Both the position numbers and the translations under genes were made by a program. The notes under the pieces were generated by a model. That model worked only from the letters and a program-made list of their open reading frames with translations. It searched no databases and had not been told where the DNA came from. From the NCBI GenBank assembly GCA_963693315.1, contig OY856188.1, positions 103,108,462-103,172,461 of the forward strand: a stretch of 64,000 nucleotides of DNA, read 5' to 3'. Below are positions 46,101 through 47,580 of the stretch, in pieces. The stretch is from Diogma glabrata. Lineage: Eukaryota; Arthropoda; Insecta; Diptera; Cylindrotomidae. Within the stretch, counting starts at the first letter, position 1. Every line of letters starts with the position of its first letter.

Positions 46101-46646
46101 AGCAAACTAAAATGAAAAGCTGTATCCTGCGTTCTCAATAAACCACATAAATGTACTTTAAAACTAGCCAGTCTAGGATAATTTTTTTATATACTGCTAA
46201 CAAAAGTTATATTAATTGGCCGGATAGTTTAATGTTCGACTGACTAACTGACCTTGTCCCGAATGTCCCGAGATTTTGTTACCACCAGTCTACTGTCATA
46301 GCTTGGTTAAAACTTTATACTTAGATAAGTACCTTTATTCTCATATAAAAACTAGGAGTTCCAATTGATAGAGTTGTAACAATTGATAGTCTACGATTCT
46401 CATAAAGTATTATCCTTGTAACGAAACGGTTTGACTTGAGATTCGTACTGCAATATAGTTATTTTCATCAGATTTGCTTATAGTTCAATACCAATCAACA
46501 CTTTGTTCTAAAACATTATTTATGGAGTAATAACTTTTTTTATTCTATTTTAGCCTGATGTTGTAGAGACACAATCCACCGTTCTGGCTTCTAATAGTTG
46601 TTACGATGAAGCAATTTGTAAAGAAGAACTAATTCTGTTTGACTAG
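900..46646 (+). CDS. Multi-exon C2H2 zinc-finger protein gene (whole span)
   Basis: This is a probable DNA-binding C2H2 zinc-finger protein, presumably nuclear. I place 20 exons: 900-1118, 1183-1302, 16379-16510, 16579-16779, 16839-16889, 25651-25851, 25916-25966, 33403-33597, 34144-34350, 34413-34457, 34677-34820, 41391-41486, 41548-41595, 42011-42190, 42252-42389, 42732-42884, 42979-43074, 43536-43727, 45662-45784 and 46554-46646. Every internal exon is a multiple of three, with AG before and GT after, and every junction is phase 0. About 15 fingers fit C-x2/4-C-x12-H-x3-5-H. Linkers carry psi-K-x-E motifs typical of SUMO sites (IKQE, VKSE, IKIE). The 5' exon or exons lie further upstream or are unrecognised. 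Exon 34677-34820 is truncated by a LINE, so a full product needs that exon skipped, which phase 0 allows. It could instead be two or more merged genes, or a gene now decaying. Gene identity is not recognised. Confidence 0.75.
1183..1302 (+). CDS. Zinc-finger gene exon: Asn/Ser-rich linker
   Basis: The exon is 40 codons in phase 0, between TTTTAG and GTAAGT. It has no Cys or His pairs. It opens IKQEKPNADT, and IKQE fits the SUMO consensus. The rest is rich in Asn, Ser and Glu, and looks like a disordered spacer. The support is its length in whole codons, good splice sites on both sides, and the short 64-base intron joining it to the previous exon. Confidence 0.65.
1303..1431. other. Start of a 15-kb intron
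   Basis: This is the donor side of the intron that runs to 16378. The intron contains the Penelope, BEL, Helentron and TIR elements listed below, and I found no further exon in it. Confidence 0.5.
1432..2030 (-). mobile_element. Penelope-like element fragment (RT end plus GIY-YIG endonuclease)
   Basis: The minus-strand translation from about 1764 to 1432 gives a GIY-YIG nuclease start (MIYSISCNAPNCNAMYIGRT, then an R-x3-H-like helix), as in the C-terminal endonuclease of Penelope-like retroelements. Upstream on the same strand (about 2030-1770), in shifted frames, are INFLEL and KIYRKPTSTNRYI, which match the end of the Penelope reverse transcriptase (FLD...YRKPTxTDRY). The copy is 5'-truncated and frameshifted, so it is not functional. 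It lies antisense in the first large intron of the zinc-finger gene. Confidence 0.8.
2041..2229. other. AT-rich spacer
   Basis: This is a short AT-rich stretch between the Penelope and BEL relics. Nothing is recognised in it. Confidence 0.4.
2230..3990 (-). mobile_element. Decayed BEL/Pao pol fragment
   Basis: Minus-strand pieces in the correct order match BEL/Pao Pol: an RNase H end (about 3960-3830, KTYVAHRVAEIQ), then a tract like NAADILSR (about 3790-3740), the region before the integrase with LLRVGGRILKSSLPYDF (about 3330-3270), and the C-terminal DUF5641-like domain with LLGRINSV (2480-2240). The integrase core between them is mostly missing. Several frameshifts and stops break it. It is much more diverged than the BEL element at 6526-12961 and belongs to a different lineage. 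Confidence 0.7.
2885..2930. repeat. Perfect 19-base inverted repeat
   Basis: The arms 2885-2903 and 2912-2930 (ACGCCACTGCAGATTCATT and its exact complement) are separated by 8 bases. It lies in the decayed BEL fragment. A new palindrome of this kind can arise by template switching during replication. Confidence 0.85.
4980..5400 (+). repeat. Imperfect AT-rich tandem repeat in the Helentron
   Basis: About seven imperfect units of roughly 55-60 bases, each holding AAATTCTAAAAATAT and AAAAATTATAAC variants, run head to tail. Internal tandem repeats are common in non-autonomous Helitron-like elements. There is no coding potential. Confidence 0.7.
5420..5665 (+). repeat. Two-copy direct repeat of about 135 bases
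   Basis: The block beginning TTTTTTTCCAAAAAATTGG and containing TTTTGACACACTTGACA and ACAAACxTATAATG occurs at about 5428-5520 and again at about 5563-5655. It is part of the Helentron interior. TTTTGACACACTT recurs once more near 5775. Confidence 0.7.
6268..6525 (+). pseudogene. EEP endonuclease-like fragment, first half (broken)
   Basis: In frames shifted by at least one indel and a stop, the translation gives VIVNVQVTGVQILLVYRF and then IVIGDFNVG. This matches the endonuclease/exonuclease/phosphatase fold, with GDFN as the catalytic Asp/Asn motif. The frame is interrupted at 6526 by the BEL LTR and resumes exactly at the second copy of GTTGG (12962). The fold is shared by Helentron and LINE nucleases. 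The nearby Helentron terminus favours the Helentron. Confidence 0.6.
6521..6525. repeat. Target-site duplication of the BEL element (left)
   Basis: GTTGG here and at 12962-12966 flank the two LTRs exactly. A 5-base duplication is usual for BEL/Pao. Confidence 0.9.
6526..6898 (-). repeat. BEL 3' LTR
   Basis: It is 373 bases and starts and ends with TG...CA on the sense strand. The pol stop codon (6815) lies inside this LTR, so about 28 codons are encoded by LTR sequence. It carries 11 bases absent from the other LTR. Confidence 0.9.
6815..8190 (-). CDS. BEL Pol, integrase and DUF5641 part (downstream of a frameshift)
   Basis: This is the integrase part of a BEL/Pao polyprotein, which inserts element cDNA into chromosomes. 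The first Met is at 8068, but the frame is open upstream to about 8190, where ILRVGGRL marks the usual start of the region before integrase. The order is: zinc-binding segment (H-x-H...C-x2-C: THHLHS-like, then CITC), integrase core with D, D and E candidates (HSDNGTNF, then FNGLCEATVKS), and the C-terminal DUF5641-like domain (IGDIVLLRSENLPAGQWPLG). It is 417 residues from the first Met. It should be joined to the upstream ORF, and the join needs a one-base frame change. Confidence 0.85.
8167..12171 (-). CDS. BEL Gag-protease-RT-RNase H polyprotein
   Basis: The 1334-residue ORF is the bulk of a BEL/Pao Gag-Pol. From the N terminus: coiled, Gag-like region (about 40-300) with LPTFNGKPREWNSFF, typical of DUF1759; Cys/His-rich zinc knuckles (about 328-392, including CYNCLNDSHSVFKC at 362-375); aspartic-protease-like DUF1758 (about 455-620) with active-site-like DSAS at 474; reverse transcriptase (about 740-930) with YMDD at 890-893; RNase H (about 1060-1190) with FADASHAAYAAV and TDSS. 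It ends at a stop just after a frameshift, while the next frame continues into integrase. Role: reverse transcription and packaging of the element RNA in cytoplasmic particles. It runs antisense to the host zinc-finger gene. Classification is secure and activity is unlikely. Confidence 0.95.
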   Translation of the reverse strand: MNFLFTNFKMEGLIKRRGIVKGQITRLFNFANTVNENVAYDDLKTRVDKLNEHYKEFIDLEHQIFTIDANIKSDMETVDEDYYKILSILQRCMRSKANSPTFSLNETLPNNSTSINLGADYKLPRLSLPTFNGKPREWNSFFDLFRSTVHDNTSLSPAQKFQYLKGQLRGPAEQLLRHFRIEDASYNEAFQRLVKRYDRKRHIVNDFIELYLSQPTITSVSSEAVGRMHDACDEVIRGLKALGQNAETRDCWLLYIAENKLDEITRQLWRQETAEIDFPTFDQFLKFLSRRMDSLEGLKPQASRGQPKSSPSKSLSTKAFHVQTLPNCSLCSGLEHKLCDCPKFIEMDLSKRRDYIRDSNRCYNCLNDSHSVFKCRTKKKCHHCGKKHHSLVHQTPNSNPSPTPMATPRVTPSSSATIQSAETTCCYLLPTKPKAFVNEPIPTDIINDNAIIPTALVEAQDKFGIWQTCRVLLDSASTRSFATDSCIHRLGLQRTNARLNIDTLNGAKAGCSKGVTTIRIRSRIDHSNSMDLTTYILPKITSNLPPKAIPLNKLGYLRDLQLADPYFNLPDKIDILVGCDRFLLLLTEGQIIQSEQLPTAQHTKLGWIVGGIYRDSANLLNDESSTTLVSHHIEVIDIDRTLRRFWEIEEVPCTSRLSKDEELCLESFKSRCIRDDDGRFRVALPFKVHTPKLGESLCQAMKRFSSLEQKLLRNENLRKQYVECMREYERLGHMELIPTDELQKPHSEIFYLPHHGVIKESSSTTKLRVVFDASAISKSGASLNSSLLVGPTIQQNLINILIRFRKHRFIFSGDVEKMFRQIWVHKSDADFQRIIWRESPDFPLRHYRLLTVTYGTAPASFLSQKALQVTAEKFVEKYPETVKIVKNDFYMDDVMSGADTIEQAKKRQVELIEILKSGGFHLRKWSANHVDLLSHFPPEDQEITPLEITEGSKTIAVLGIQFLPIKDVFSFKVNLPPKTKITKRILLSEAAKIFDPLGWLSPVVIGVKILYQALWQLKVDWDDELPIETSNEWLKIRDSLHMLESLEIPRWLGSSIDIELIGFADASHAAYAAVIYSRTLQEDGSVFTNLIAAKTKVAPLAVTKRHTIPRLELCAAVLLTNLLKTVLDSLDLKKKPSIYLFTDSSIVINWLSSPPANQDVFVSNRIGQILRSSNTIQWQHVPGKQNPADCATRGILPAELIAHQLWWKGPAWIQQQPMHVPKEKQKRVKRVPEENLVVMAVPATSTSVEHKTLPINEVYRIINNHSSFHQSKRILAWVLRAVYNFRNFENTNLSSLSYKELSNAEMLITKVAQYEGYKDEIHLHKQNHCRIKVN
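12582..12599 (-). promoter_or_regulatory. BEL primer-binding site
   Basis: Directly after the 5' LTR on the sense strand is TTTGGTCCTTCAAGTCGG. The TGG two bases in would pair with a tRNA CCA end. I do not assign the tRNA. Confidence 0.65.
12600..12961 (-). repeat. BEL 5' LTR
   Basis: It is 362 bases and nearly identical to 6526-6898 apart from the 11-base indel and one A/G difference (ACTTAAATATT here, ACTTAGATATT in the other). Confidence 0.9.
12967..13083 (+). pseudogene. EEP endonuclease-like fragment, second half
   Basis: When the second GTTGG is taken as the target duplication, the frame from GDFNVG continues as FNKNPQNWLSNYFL and ends IHEPTVEATKIDNIF before a stop. The distal EPT...IDxI pattern is the usual end of the EEP nuclease fold. 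The hairpin terminus of the Helentron follows about 120 bases later. Confidence 0.6.
13160..13258 (+). mobile_element. Helentron right terminus
   Basis: ACGGAACCCTCAGCGA is followed by a perfect hairpin GCGAAT-TAT-ATTCGC (13225-13239), then ACTTGCCTGAC and a T run. The copy at 20405-20497 has the same order. A palindrome just inside a T-rich end is the mark of Helentron 3' ends. Confidence 0.75.
13706..14303. mobile_element. TA-flanked MITE with CCTGATC-type internal repeats
   Basis: It is 598 bases. The TIRs CCCGAGCAGAAATTTGTTAGG and its near-perfect complement (one mismatch in 22) are flanked by TA (13704-13705, 14304-14305). The neighbouring repeat unit at 14730-14745 supplies the empty site (CATCCTAGTTATC), which confirms a TA target. 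The interior carries many CCTGATCAGG-like half-sites near both ends. A Tc1/mariner-type non-autonomous element is likely. Confidence 0.85.
14590..14684. repeat. 95-base hairpin, copy 1
   Basis: Nested complementary blocks are present: GGCTGAAAG/CTTTCAGCC, AGATTACGCC/GGCGTAATCT, GGTTCA/TGAACC and AGCCC/GGGCT, around the loop TCGCTTCGCGTC. The second copy is at 15026-15120. Confidence 0.85.
15026..15120. repeat. 95-base hairpin, copy 2
   Basis: It has the same nested inverted blocks as 14590-14684, with a few compensated or loop differences. Confidence 0.85.
16045..16240 (-). mobile_element. CR1-like LINE tail joined to dispersed repeat R
   Basis: On the minus strand the end reads TTTTATGTGTTGTTCTGCCACA, then an ACACATTTTATTG-like end. 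This is the 3' tail also seen at 18367, 31218, 44120 and 60650. Upstream on the same strand is the repeat-R hairpin (GCTATTG...CAATAGC, GATATC). Noncoding. Confidence 0.55.
16379..16510 (+). CDS. Zinc-finger gene exon: one finger
   Basis: The exon is 44 codons in phase 0, between TATATAG and GTAAAA. There is one finger, CEEC-x12-H-x3-H, followed by a basic Phe/Lys tail. The next exon is 68 bases away. A similar intron sequence precedes the duplicated exon at 25651, so the duplication breakpoint lies just downstream of this exon. Confidence 0.85.
16579..16779 (+). CDS. Zinc-finger gene exon: two fingers (cassette copy A)
   Basis: The exon is 67 codons in phase 0. It has two fingers, CEIC-x12-H-x3-H and CSQC-x12-H-x4-H, joined by INIKPFS in place of TGEKPF. 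It is closely similar to the exon at 25651-25851, with the same length and the same splice positions. Confidence 0.9.
16839..16889 (+). CDS. Zinc-finger gene mini-exon: linker (cassette copy A)
   Basis: It is 17 codons (ALEEMNREIVNQKSKEI), phase 0, between TTTTAAG and GTAAGT. Its counterpart at 25916-25966 has the same length and keeps the reading frame, which supports it being a real exon. Charged, no fingers. Confidence 0.75.
17179..18157. mobile_element. hAT-like non-autonomous element with 8-base target duplication
   Basis: The element 17187-18149 has TIRs CAGTGGCGG/CCGCCACTG and is flanked by CTTAACCC on both sides (17179-17186, 18150-18157). The 8-base duplication and CAGTGG ends fit hAT. 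The duplicated intron copy near 26150 supplies the empty site. No transposase ORF is present. A separate 551-base insert lies within it. Near its right end, TATAGGCGGCAATATAAATTAGCC is repeated. Confidence 0.85.
17314..17896. mobile_element. Nested GC-rich insertion with 16-base target duplication
   Basis: TGTAAACAGAGTATCC occurs at 17314-17329 and 17881-17896 and brackets a 551-base GC-rich insert (17330-17880). The composition differs sharply from its surroundings. A long variable duplication suggests a non-LTR retroelement or SINE-like insertion, but I see no poly(A) tail or known domain. The open frames at 17310-17579 (minus) and 17519-17815 (plus) have no recognised motif. Confidence 0.7.
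18367..19270 (-). mobile_element. 5'-truncated CR1-like LINE (family A), RT C-terminal part
   Basis: The minus strand reads from FADDSTLHKSF (about 19230) through LGVTVSHDLP, EYCCQVWGAA and QKRAIRIVGDRPLTSKLDSL to the tail TGTTGTTGTGACACATATTC and an A run at 18367. These are the end of the reverse transcriptase palm, thumb and tail of a CR1/Jockey-group LINE. It is interrupted by indels and is not functional. The same tail is found at several other sites in the window. The clade is not certain. Confidence 0.8.
19596..19745 (-). mobile_element. RTE-like LINE C-terminal fragment with (GA)n tail
   Basis: The minus strand reads RQRWRDDIHDLRDIG, NWGQLVMERDDWK and SLHGM before a stop, then a GA microsatellite. 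This matches the C-terminal end of RTE-type LINE reverse transcriptases, which often end in short repeats. Only about 45 codons survive. Confidence 0.65.
20090..20499 (+). mobile_element. Short non-autonomous Helentron copy
   Basis: Shares the GTCCGTCC block and about 300 bases with 4078-4390, then jumps to the right terminus (ACGGAACCCTCAGCCAGCGA, hairpin-like arm at 20456-20476, T run). The first hairpin (GGGTTCCGT...ACGGAACCC) is absent. The Gag-only LTR element begins 18 bases later. Confidence 0.7.
20513..20516. repeat. Target-site duplication of Gag-only element (left)
   Basis: TTAT here matches TTAT at 24423-24426. A 4-base duplication is usual for Gypsy-type integrases. Confidence 0.8.
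20517..21193 (-). repeat. 3' LTR of Gag-only element
   Basis: It is 677 bases. It differs from the other LTR only within TTCTATCCTT (TTCCAAACTT in 23746-24422), 12-20 bases from the end. Confidence 0.95.
21194..21210 (-). promoter_or_regulatory. Polypurine tract
   Basis: The sense strand reads GCTTAAGTGGAGGGTAA directly before the 3' LTR. It is a short purine run in the expected plus-strand priming position. Confidence 0.55.
21231..23711 (-). CDS. SAP-Gag-zinc knuckle-protease protein of the Gag-only element
   Basis: The 826-residue intact ORF starts with ATG 35 bases after the 5' LTR. Residues 4-38 form a SAP-like helix pair (DLKVLELKKELEQRGL). Residues 85-250 form a long coiled coil with tandem repeats of the type NQQL-AVNANM and ISCNINQQMA-TKxE. 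Residues 265-425 are a retrotransposon Gag core. CCHC knuckles lie at 460-473 (CWVCDEEGHMAREC) and 508-521. Residues 570-670 are aspartic-protease-like, with DSG at 582 and VLGMDFLKANG at 646. The tail is very basic (RRRRLNKRRKLK), ends in a poly-Lys run coded by an A tract, and has no pol domain. It probably makes the capsid-like shell and packages RNA. SAP suggests DNA or chromatin binding. Domestication is less likely, because near-identical LTRs still flank it. Confidence 0.9.
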   Translation of the reverse strand: MVLLSDLKVLELKKELEQRGLATTGNKTELTIRLREAMEASGVVVESYQFGVISTNNDLVAADEEKSFVAETTTSLPSGNCDFTQLMTMMQQMSLNISQQNQQLAAVNANMVANKQEMNQQLDAVNANMNQQLEKVNNNMAANKEGISCNINQQMATTKKEISCNINQQMAATKEEITATLAANKDEMNQQINELNISINQHLDEKLLQMSTAFDVKVEKIQNEIEEFERDLNKVVTKVDDFEKRLQDVETAKVTSQVVQQIANIKLKPPSYDGTTSFGIFKFQFETAADQNVWNAENRLAALIVALKGEAAEALQAVPENDRKSYAEVMNKLERKYGSDHKKELYRIELKGRLQRNGESLQDYSSAVERLVHLAHSNTPPYFMEKMKIEAFIDGIRDPETKIKVMTTPKATFHETVAYAMQYKMVQRMCMPSGGCRKRNVEGNIKGEVLAHRDRSDIRCWVCDEEGHMARECKKNGEADRLSSSVKNRGAEEMEHVGFRNSSRKLLCWICRKSGHISQDCWNRKRDRSSSPIQRKPVEGATVKPKSEENAAYIPISRIAVNGESLGINGQLEGKGCFMTLDSGSARTFVRKDLIDGILESSDGLKLRTVTGECADVAGKRIAEIKLGNNCYKQEVLVANIIDEVVLGMDFLKANGFVIDFGRGILKVNNVEMPLLVNEAESIDIGSDEKLCSAEENPEPSSKQMRERNVNRRRRLNKRRKLKMKQVQVHNEVSDVKEVVQITANSDESQLKMRMVRRHGSVKHSKGRDKEHLRDNENPYSSRCADIEQSNGQGLRKGQEVILNHLGNKKKKKKKKCLDSTIGGEI
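23730..23745 (-). promoter_or_regulatory. Primer-binding site of the Gag-only element
   Basis: The sense strand has TTGGTGACATCGGCGG directly after the 5' LTR. TGG is offset by one base, as in many Gypsy elements. The tRNA is not assigned. Confidence 0.6.
23746..24422 (-). repeat. 5' LTR of Gag-only element
   Basis: It is 677 bases, apparently identical to 20517-21193 outside a 7-base patch with three changes. Confidence 0.95.
24676..25407. mobile_element. TIR element, about 730 bases
   Basis: The ends are ACACTGAAAAAAAATT and, on the other strand, ACACTCAAAAAAAGTT. The interior has repeated AACAAACATGTTxGTT motifs. The duplicated intron at 26400-26445 has the two flanks joined directly (TTCTAGTTAC then TTTACTCTAGAG), so the insertion is confirmed. 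There is no coding capacity. Family not assigned. Confidence 0.7.
25651..25851 (+). CDS. Zinc-finger gene exon: two fingers (cassette copy B)
   Basis: The exon is 67 codons in phase 0. Fingers CEIC-x12-H-x3-H and CSQC-x12-H-x4-H are nearly the same as at 16579-16779. The few changes fall partly in the DNA-contact helix of the first finger (HSFQVKRHSVT against YSFQLKIHKRT). Intact frame in both copies suggests selection or a recent duplication. Confidence 0.9.
25916..25966 (+). CDS. Zinc-finger gene mini-exon: linker (cassette copy B)
   Basis: It is 17 codons (ALEKINRRIANQKSKEI), phase 0, between TTTTAAG and GTAAGT. It is the counterpart of 16839-16889. Confidence 0.75.
26521..28655. other. 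Intron, nothing coding recognised
   Basis: AT-rich with no exon or clear element end. A GC-richer phrase, GGGCCGAGGGATTGAGCC, stands out at 26680. A tRNA-like box B (GAGTTCGAATCTTGATGCG) is near 27978 and is listed separately. Confidence 0.4.
27938..28012 (+). repeat. tRNA-like or SINE-like relic
   Basis: TAGCGTGCACG and, 35 bases later, GTTCGAATC resemble RNA polymerase III boxes A and B at roughly tRNA spacing. No complete cloverleaf can be drawn. It could be chance. Confidence 0.25.
29270..30780. other. AT-rich stretch inside the old Gag-only copy
   Basis: I recognise no coding block between the SAP-like and Gag-core pieces. It is either diverged coiled-coil sequence or an unrelated insertion. 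Confidence 0.35.
31081..32427 (+). mobile_element. CR1-like LINE fragment (family C), split by another LINE
   Basis: At 31085-31216 the plus strand reads LDISNTFERVWYQALNNKLI. It resumes at about 31740 with LMFINDLVSITINPIYS, then DVDLELIQDCCKWNN and VDRFQRRGLNLIND. These are successive RT palm and thumb parts. Stops and shifts break it. It lies inside the old Gag-only copy. Confidence 0.7.
31218..31737 (-). mobile_element. 5'-truncated CR1-like LINE (family A) nested in family C
   Basis: The minus strand gives LLDSIQKRAIRIVGDRTLTS, then the end region WNSLPEHLVSGGFNPQMFKK and the family tail with an A run at 31218. It closely resembles 18367-19270. It splits the family C RT between LIS and FIND-type motifs. 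Confidence 0.8.
33403..33597 (+). CDS. Zinc-finger gene exon: two fingers with TGE linker
   Basis: The exon is 65 codons in phase 0, between TTTTTTAG and GTAAGT. It has finger CDLC-x12-H-x3-H, a near-canonical linker TGEQPFE, and then CSIC-x12-H-x3-C, where the last His is replaced by Cys (C2HC). Such a finger can still bind zinc. TGE linkers between fingers favour DNA binding. Confidence 0.9.
33598..34143. other. Intron, nothing recognised
   Basis: AT-rich. ATTAGTCATT-type phrases recur around 33905-34010. No exon or element boundary is seen. Confidence 0.4.
34144..34350 (+). CDS. Zinc-finger gene exon: two fingers
   Basis: The exon is 69 codons in phase 0, between CCATAG and GTACGG. The fingers are CEIC-x12-H-x3-H and CPHC-x12-H-x3-H, linked by AREQQFE. 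The exon starts VAKFNISYLK. A short linker exon follows 62 bases later, repeating the finger-plus-linker cassette. Confidence 0.9.
34413..34457 (+). CDS. Zinc-finger gene mini-exon: linker
   Basis: It is 15 codons (GSIGSESINAVSNKI), phase 0, between TTTTCAG and GTAAGT. Its end, SNKI, resembles the broken mini-exon of the second locus (56714-56765). Confidence 0.7.
34677..34820 (+). CDS. Zinc-finger gene exon truncated by a LINE
   Basis: The acceptor is CTATAG. It has one complete finger, CEFC-x12-H-x3-H, the linker KGENPYN, and the first Cys of a second finger, then CSKRFL and a stop. The frame leaves zinc-finger sequence where a 5'-truncated LINE begins (about 34810). If used, this exon ends the protein early. 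If skipped, frame is kept because its neighbours are in phase 0. Confidence 0.8.
   Translation: MTSNTSALVGKLKCEFCNEKFLSSSNLRHHIETHKGENPYNCSKRFL
34810..36395 (+). mobile_element. 5'-truncated CR1-like LINE (family B), plus copy
   Basis: The RT reads NYRPIAILSVLAKIFEKYV, QYGFRKSHTTGDLL, NSKAFDKV, GVPQGSALSPTLFLLYIND, FADDSTLH, LLGVVIESNMKWN, SFIRPCMEYC and MWNSLPISVFPDEFAPQTFK, then a tail with AATTAATAAAAAAAAAC. Near-complete RT domain with a few stops and shifts, including a stop after FLTGRF. The catalytic Asp pair (FADD) is present. It interrupts the zinc-finger exon. The endonuclease half is absent. Confidence 0.85.
36452..37034. mobile_element. TA-flanked MITE
   Basis: The ends are GAAACACAACACGG and its complement CCGTGTTGTGTTTC, with TA outside each (36450-36451, 37035-37036). 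It is 583 bases, noncoding, and probably Tc1/mariner-derived. Confidence 0.75.
37037..39470. other. AT-rich intron, nothing recognised
   Basis: No zinc-finger exon, element terminus or long frame that I can support. It separates two oppositely oriented copies of LINE family B. Confidence 0.4.
39475..40850 (-). mobile_element. CR1-like LINE (family B), minus copy
   Basis: From 40850 down, the minus strand reads LLNERQHGFRKGRATGDLL, VALDISKAFDKV, SFADDSTLHASHEM, WGLTNSVEFNTSKTQVCHF, FIRPCMEYCSHIWGGA and a 3' tail matching 36300-36395 (GGTATCTTCGGATATTC). A gap after LLGVEIEN shows a deletion of roughly 17 codons. Non-functional. It forms an inverted pair with 34810-36395. Confidence 0.8.
41391..41486 (+). 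CDS. Zinc-finger gene exon: one finger
   Basis: The exon is 32 codons in phase 0, between TTTTAG and GTATGC. Finger CSQC-x12-H-x4-H, followed by PSKKL, resembles the second finger of the 16579 and 25651 exons (HP-L end and GTATG donor shared). It probably descends from the same cassette. Confidence 0.85.
41548..41595 (+). CDS. Zinc-finger gene mini-exon: linker
   Basis: It is 16 codons (ISKRNSTTITDISDIM), phase 0, between TTTTAAG and GTAAGT. It follows its finger exon at 61 bases, as in the other cassettes. Confidence 0.7.
41727..41825 (+). pseudogene. Possible dead zinc-finger exon
   Basis: After AAACAG, one frame shows CSECSRCSK and then a stop, and further on KPYENPS in another frame. 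It looks like a finger start wrecked by indels. No donor is seen. Confidence 0.35.
42011..42190 (+). CDS. Zinc-finger gene exon: C-x4-C finger plus degenerate finger
   Basis: The exon is 60 codons in phase 0, between TATATAG and GTATGT. The first finger, CDWNRC-x12-H-x3-H, closely matches the 900-1118 exon. The second (FQCSFGF...HLMGHIET) lacks its second Cys and probably cannot fold as a classical finger. The recurrence of the C-x4-C type about 41 kb away suggests an older, larger duplication. Confidence 0.85.
42252..42389 (+). CDS. Zinc-finger gene exon: linker
   Basis: The exon is 46 codons in phase 0, between TTTTAG and GTAAGT. The start is acidic (DSNTDSDRVN), then it is hydrophobic and basic. 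A CYCF pair is present but there is no finger. Confidence 0.65.
42732..42884 (+). CDS. Zinc-finger gene exon: one finger
   Basis: The exon is 51 codons in phase 0, between TTATAG and GTAAGT. Finger CDYC-x12-H-x5-H has a wide final spacing. It ends TDDIEM. Confidence 0.85.
42979..43074 (+). CDS. Zinc-finger gene exon: basic linker
   Basis: The exon is 32 codons in phase 0, between TTACAG and GTAAGT. Strongly basic (VKKTKLKRTKEK, REPRTKR), possibly a nuclear localisation signal. Confidence 0.7.
43536..43727 (+). CDS. Zinc-finger gene exon: acidic stretch plus last finger
   Basis: The exon is 64 codons in phase 0, between AATAG and GTAAGT. An acidic region (SDENDTEEKADHED) precedes one finger, CNEC-x12-H-x3-H. 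The acidic patch might act in activation or protein contact, which is inference. Confidence 0.85.
43840..44015 (+). other. Unassigned short coding-like stretch
   Basis: Reads KMADTKVVELVKDRRLMKYKI and a Lys-rich run before stops. No family recognised and no splice context. Confidence 0.25.
44120..44257 (+). mobile_element. CR1-like LINE (family A) 3' tail
   Basis: Has GTTGTTGTGGGACCTTG, TGTTGTGACACAC and ACACATTTTATTT followed by an A run. It is the 3' end only, in the sense orientation of the host gene. Confidence 0.7.
44270..44465 (-). repeat. Dispersed repeat R
   Basis: Contains the hairpin TGCTATTGCCAGTGGTAT...CCAATAGCA and GATATC motifs shared with 16136-16235, 60165-60430, 60890-61020 and 61245-61475. 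Noncoding, family unknown. Confidence 0.6.
44470..45661. other. Intron, mostly unassigned
   Basis: AT-rich and noncoding, apart from a tRNA-like relic at 45252-45330. Confidence 0.4.
45252..45330 (-). repeat. tRNA-like or SINE-like relic
   Basis: The minus strand has TGTGGATACTGCGCTCGAC and GTGAGTTCAATTCCTGG, which resemble pol III A and B boxes at about tRNA spacing, followed by T-rich sequence. The T-arm does not pair well, so it is not a functional tRNA. Confidence 0.35.
45662..45784 (+). CDS. Zinc-finger gene exon: linker with SUMO-like motifs
   Basis: The exon is 41 codons in phase 0, between TTATAG and GTAAAT. VKSE and IKIE both fit psi-K-x-E. No finger. Confidence 0.7.
45845..45922 (+). 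other. Possible alternative last exon or finger relic
   Basis: After CTATAG, 25 codons (ETLVCKAYNYLL..., FMHVKMV) run to a TAG. They resemble half a finger. If spliced from 45784 it would end the protein here. No transcript evidence. Confidence 0.3.
46554..46646 (+). CDS. Zinc-finger gene terminal exon
   Basis: It is 30 codons and a TAG stop, acceptor TTTTAG, phase 0. It ends ICKEELILFD. No finger. AATAAA lies about 215 bases downstream. Confidence 0.75.
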   Translation, partial: PDVVETQSTVLASNSCYDEAICKEELILFD

Positions 46647-46861
46647 AGCTTCTGAGAAAATTACAAGATGAATATCTGCATGAATATTTCAGTCAAATGG
46701 TATACAACTATGATCAAACTAGCTATTTTCTAGGTTAAAGTATCAATTATATAGTACATTTCTAAAAATTAAAAAGATTAAATATTTATAAAAATTGAAA
46801 TAATTTCAACTTTTTTTATTAATTATCTTCATTAATTTGATCGATAAATGCTATTTTTAAC

Positions 46862-46867
46862 AATAAA
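46862..46867 (+). terminator. Poly(A) signal candidate
   Basis: AATAAA, the first good match after the stop codon at 46646. Confidence 0.5.
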
Positions 46868-46889
46868 ACATAAAACCTAGTTGTCGTCA

Positions 46890-47580
46890 AAACTAAACTT
46901 CTTCGCCGCGGAGGGAAGTTTCCAACAGTTGCCGCAGGTTCACTGGAACCTGAGGGAACTGCTTCAAATTCCAAACCCAAAACCTTAACCGTTATGGAAG
47001 ATCAGTTTAAGACAATGATTCCAAAAGGGATCGAAGCTGCTATGGCACGAATGATACTCTATGTTTCAACAAATACTCCACCATCTCGAACTCTAACTCC
47101 ATCCCCTTCAACATCTACATGAATGCAGTTTGTTCGGCGACTATGCCACAAATGAATAACGTACATCTAATATGGTTCATTAATATTGAAGGGCTTTGAT
47201 AGGGAATATCAAATTCCAACAAACTAAGTATGGTCATTTAGTTAGTATCATCACTCGCACACTGGTATCATTAGTCAGTGATATCTTCGTAAAGCCCGTC
47301 CAAGAACGCCCCTATGATATAGGCTCAAAGGGGTCTTATAGCCCGCACTTCAGACCACATACGCAAAGTACTGTGCGGTATGGTCCTAGGTCATAAAAAG
47401 CCCTCACAACTCTTAAGGGATATGACTGCTGAATCCTATGATACATATCAAGAGGAAACTCTAAAATACCTTTGCGAGGAAAAACGCCCAACTACTGCTC
47501 GCGTTGCTATCGCGGTGGTCAATGCTGATTTACAGAAGACCACTGAGATAACACACAACGTTAAAATGATAATGTAGAAC
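46890..47580 (+). pseudogene. Decayed Gypsy gag
   Basis: Fragments EDQFKTMIPKGIEAAMARM and LGHKKPSQLLRDM, then LKYLCEEKRPTTARVAIAV, match the arthropod Gypsy Gag in which KPSQLxRxM and LWxxxLP occur. Several frames, no complete ORF. Confidence 0.6.
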
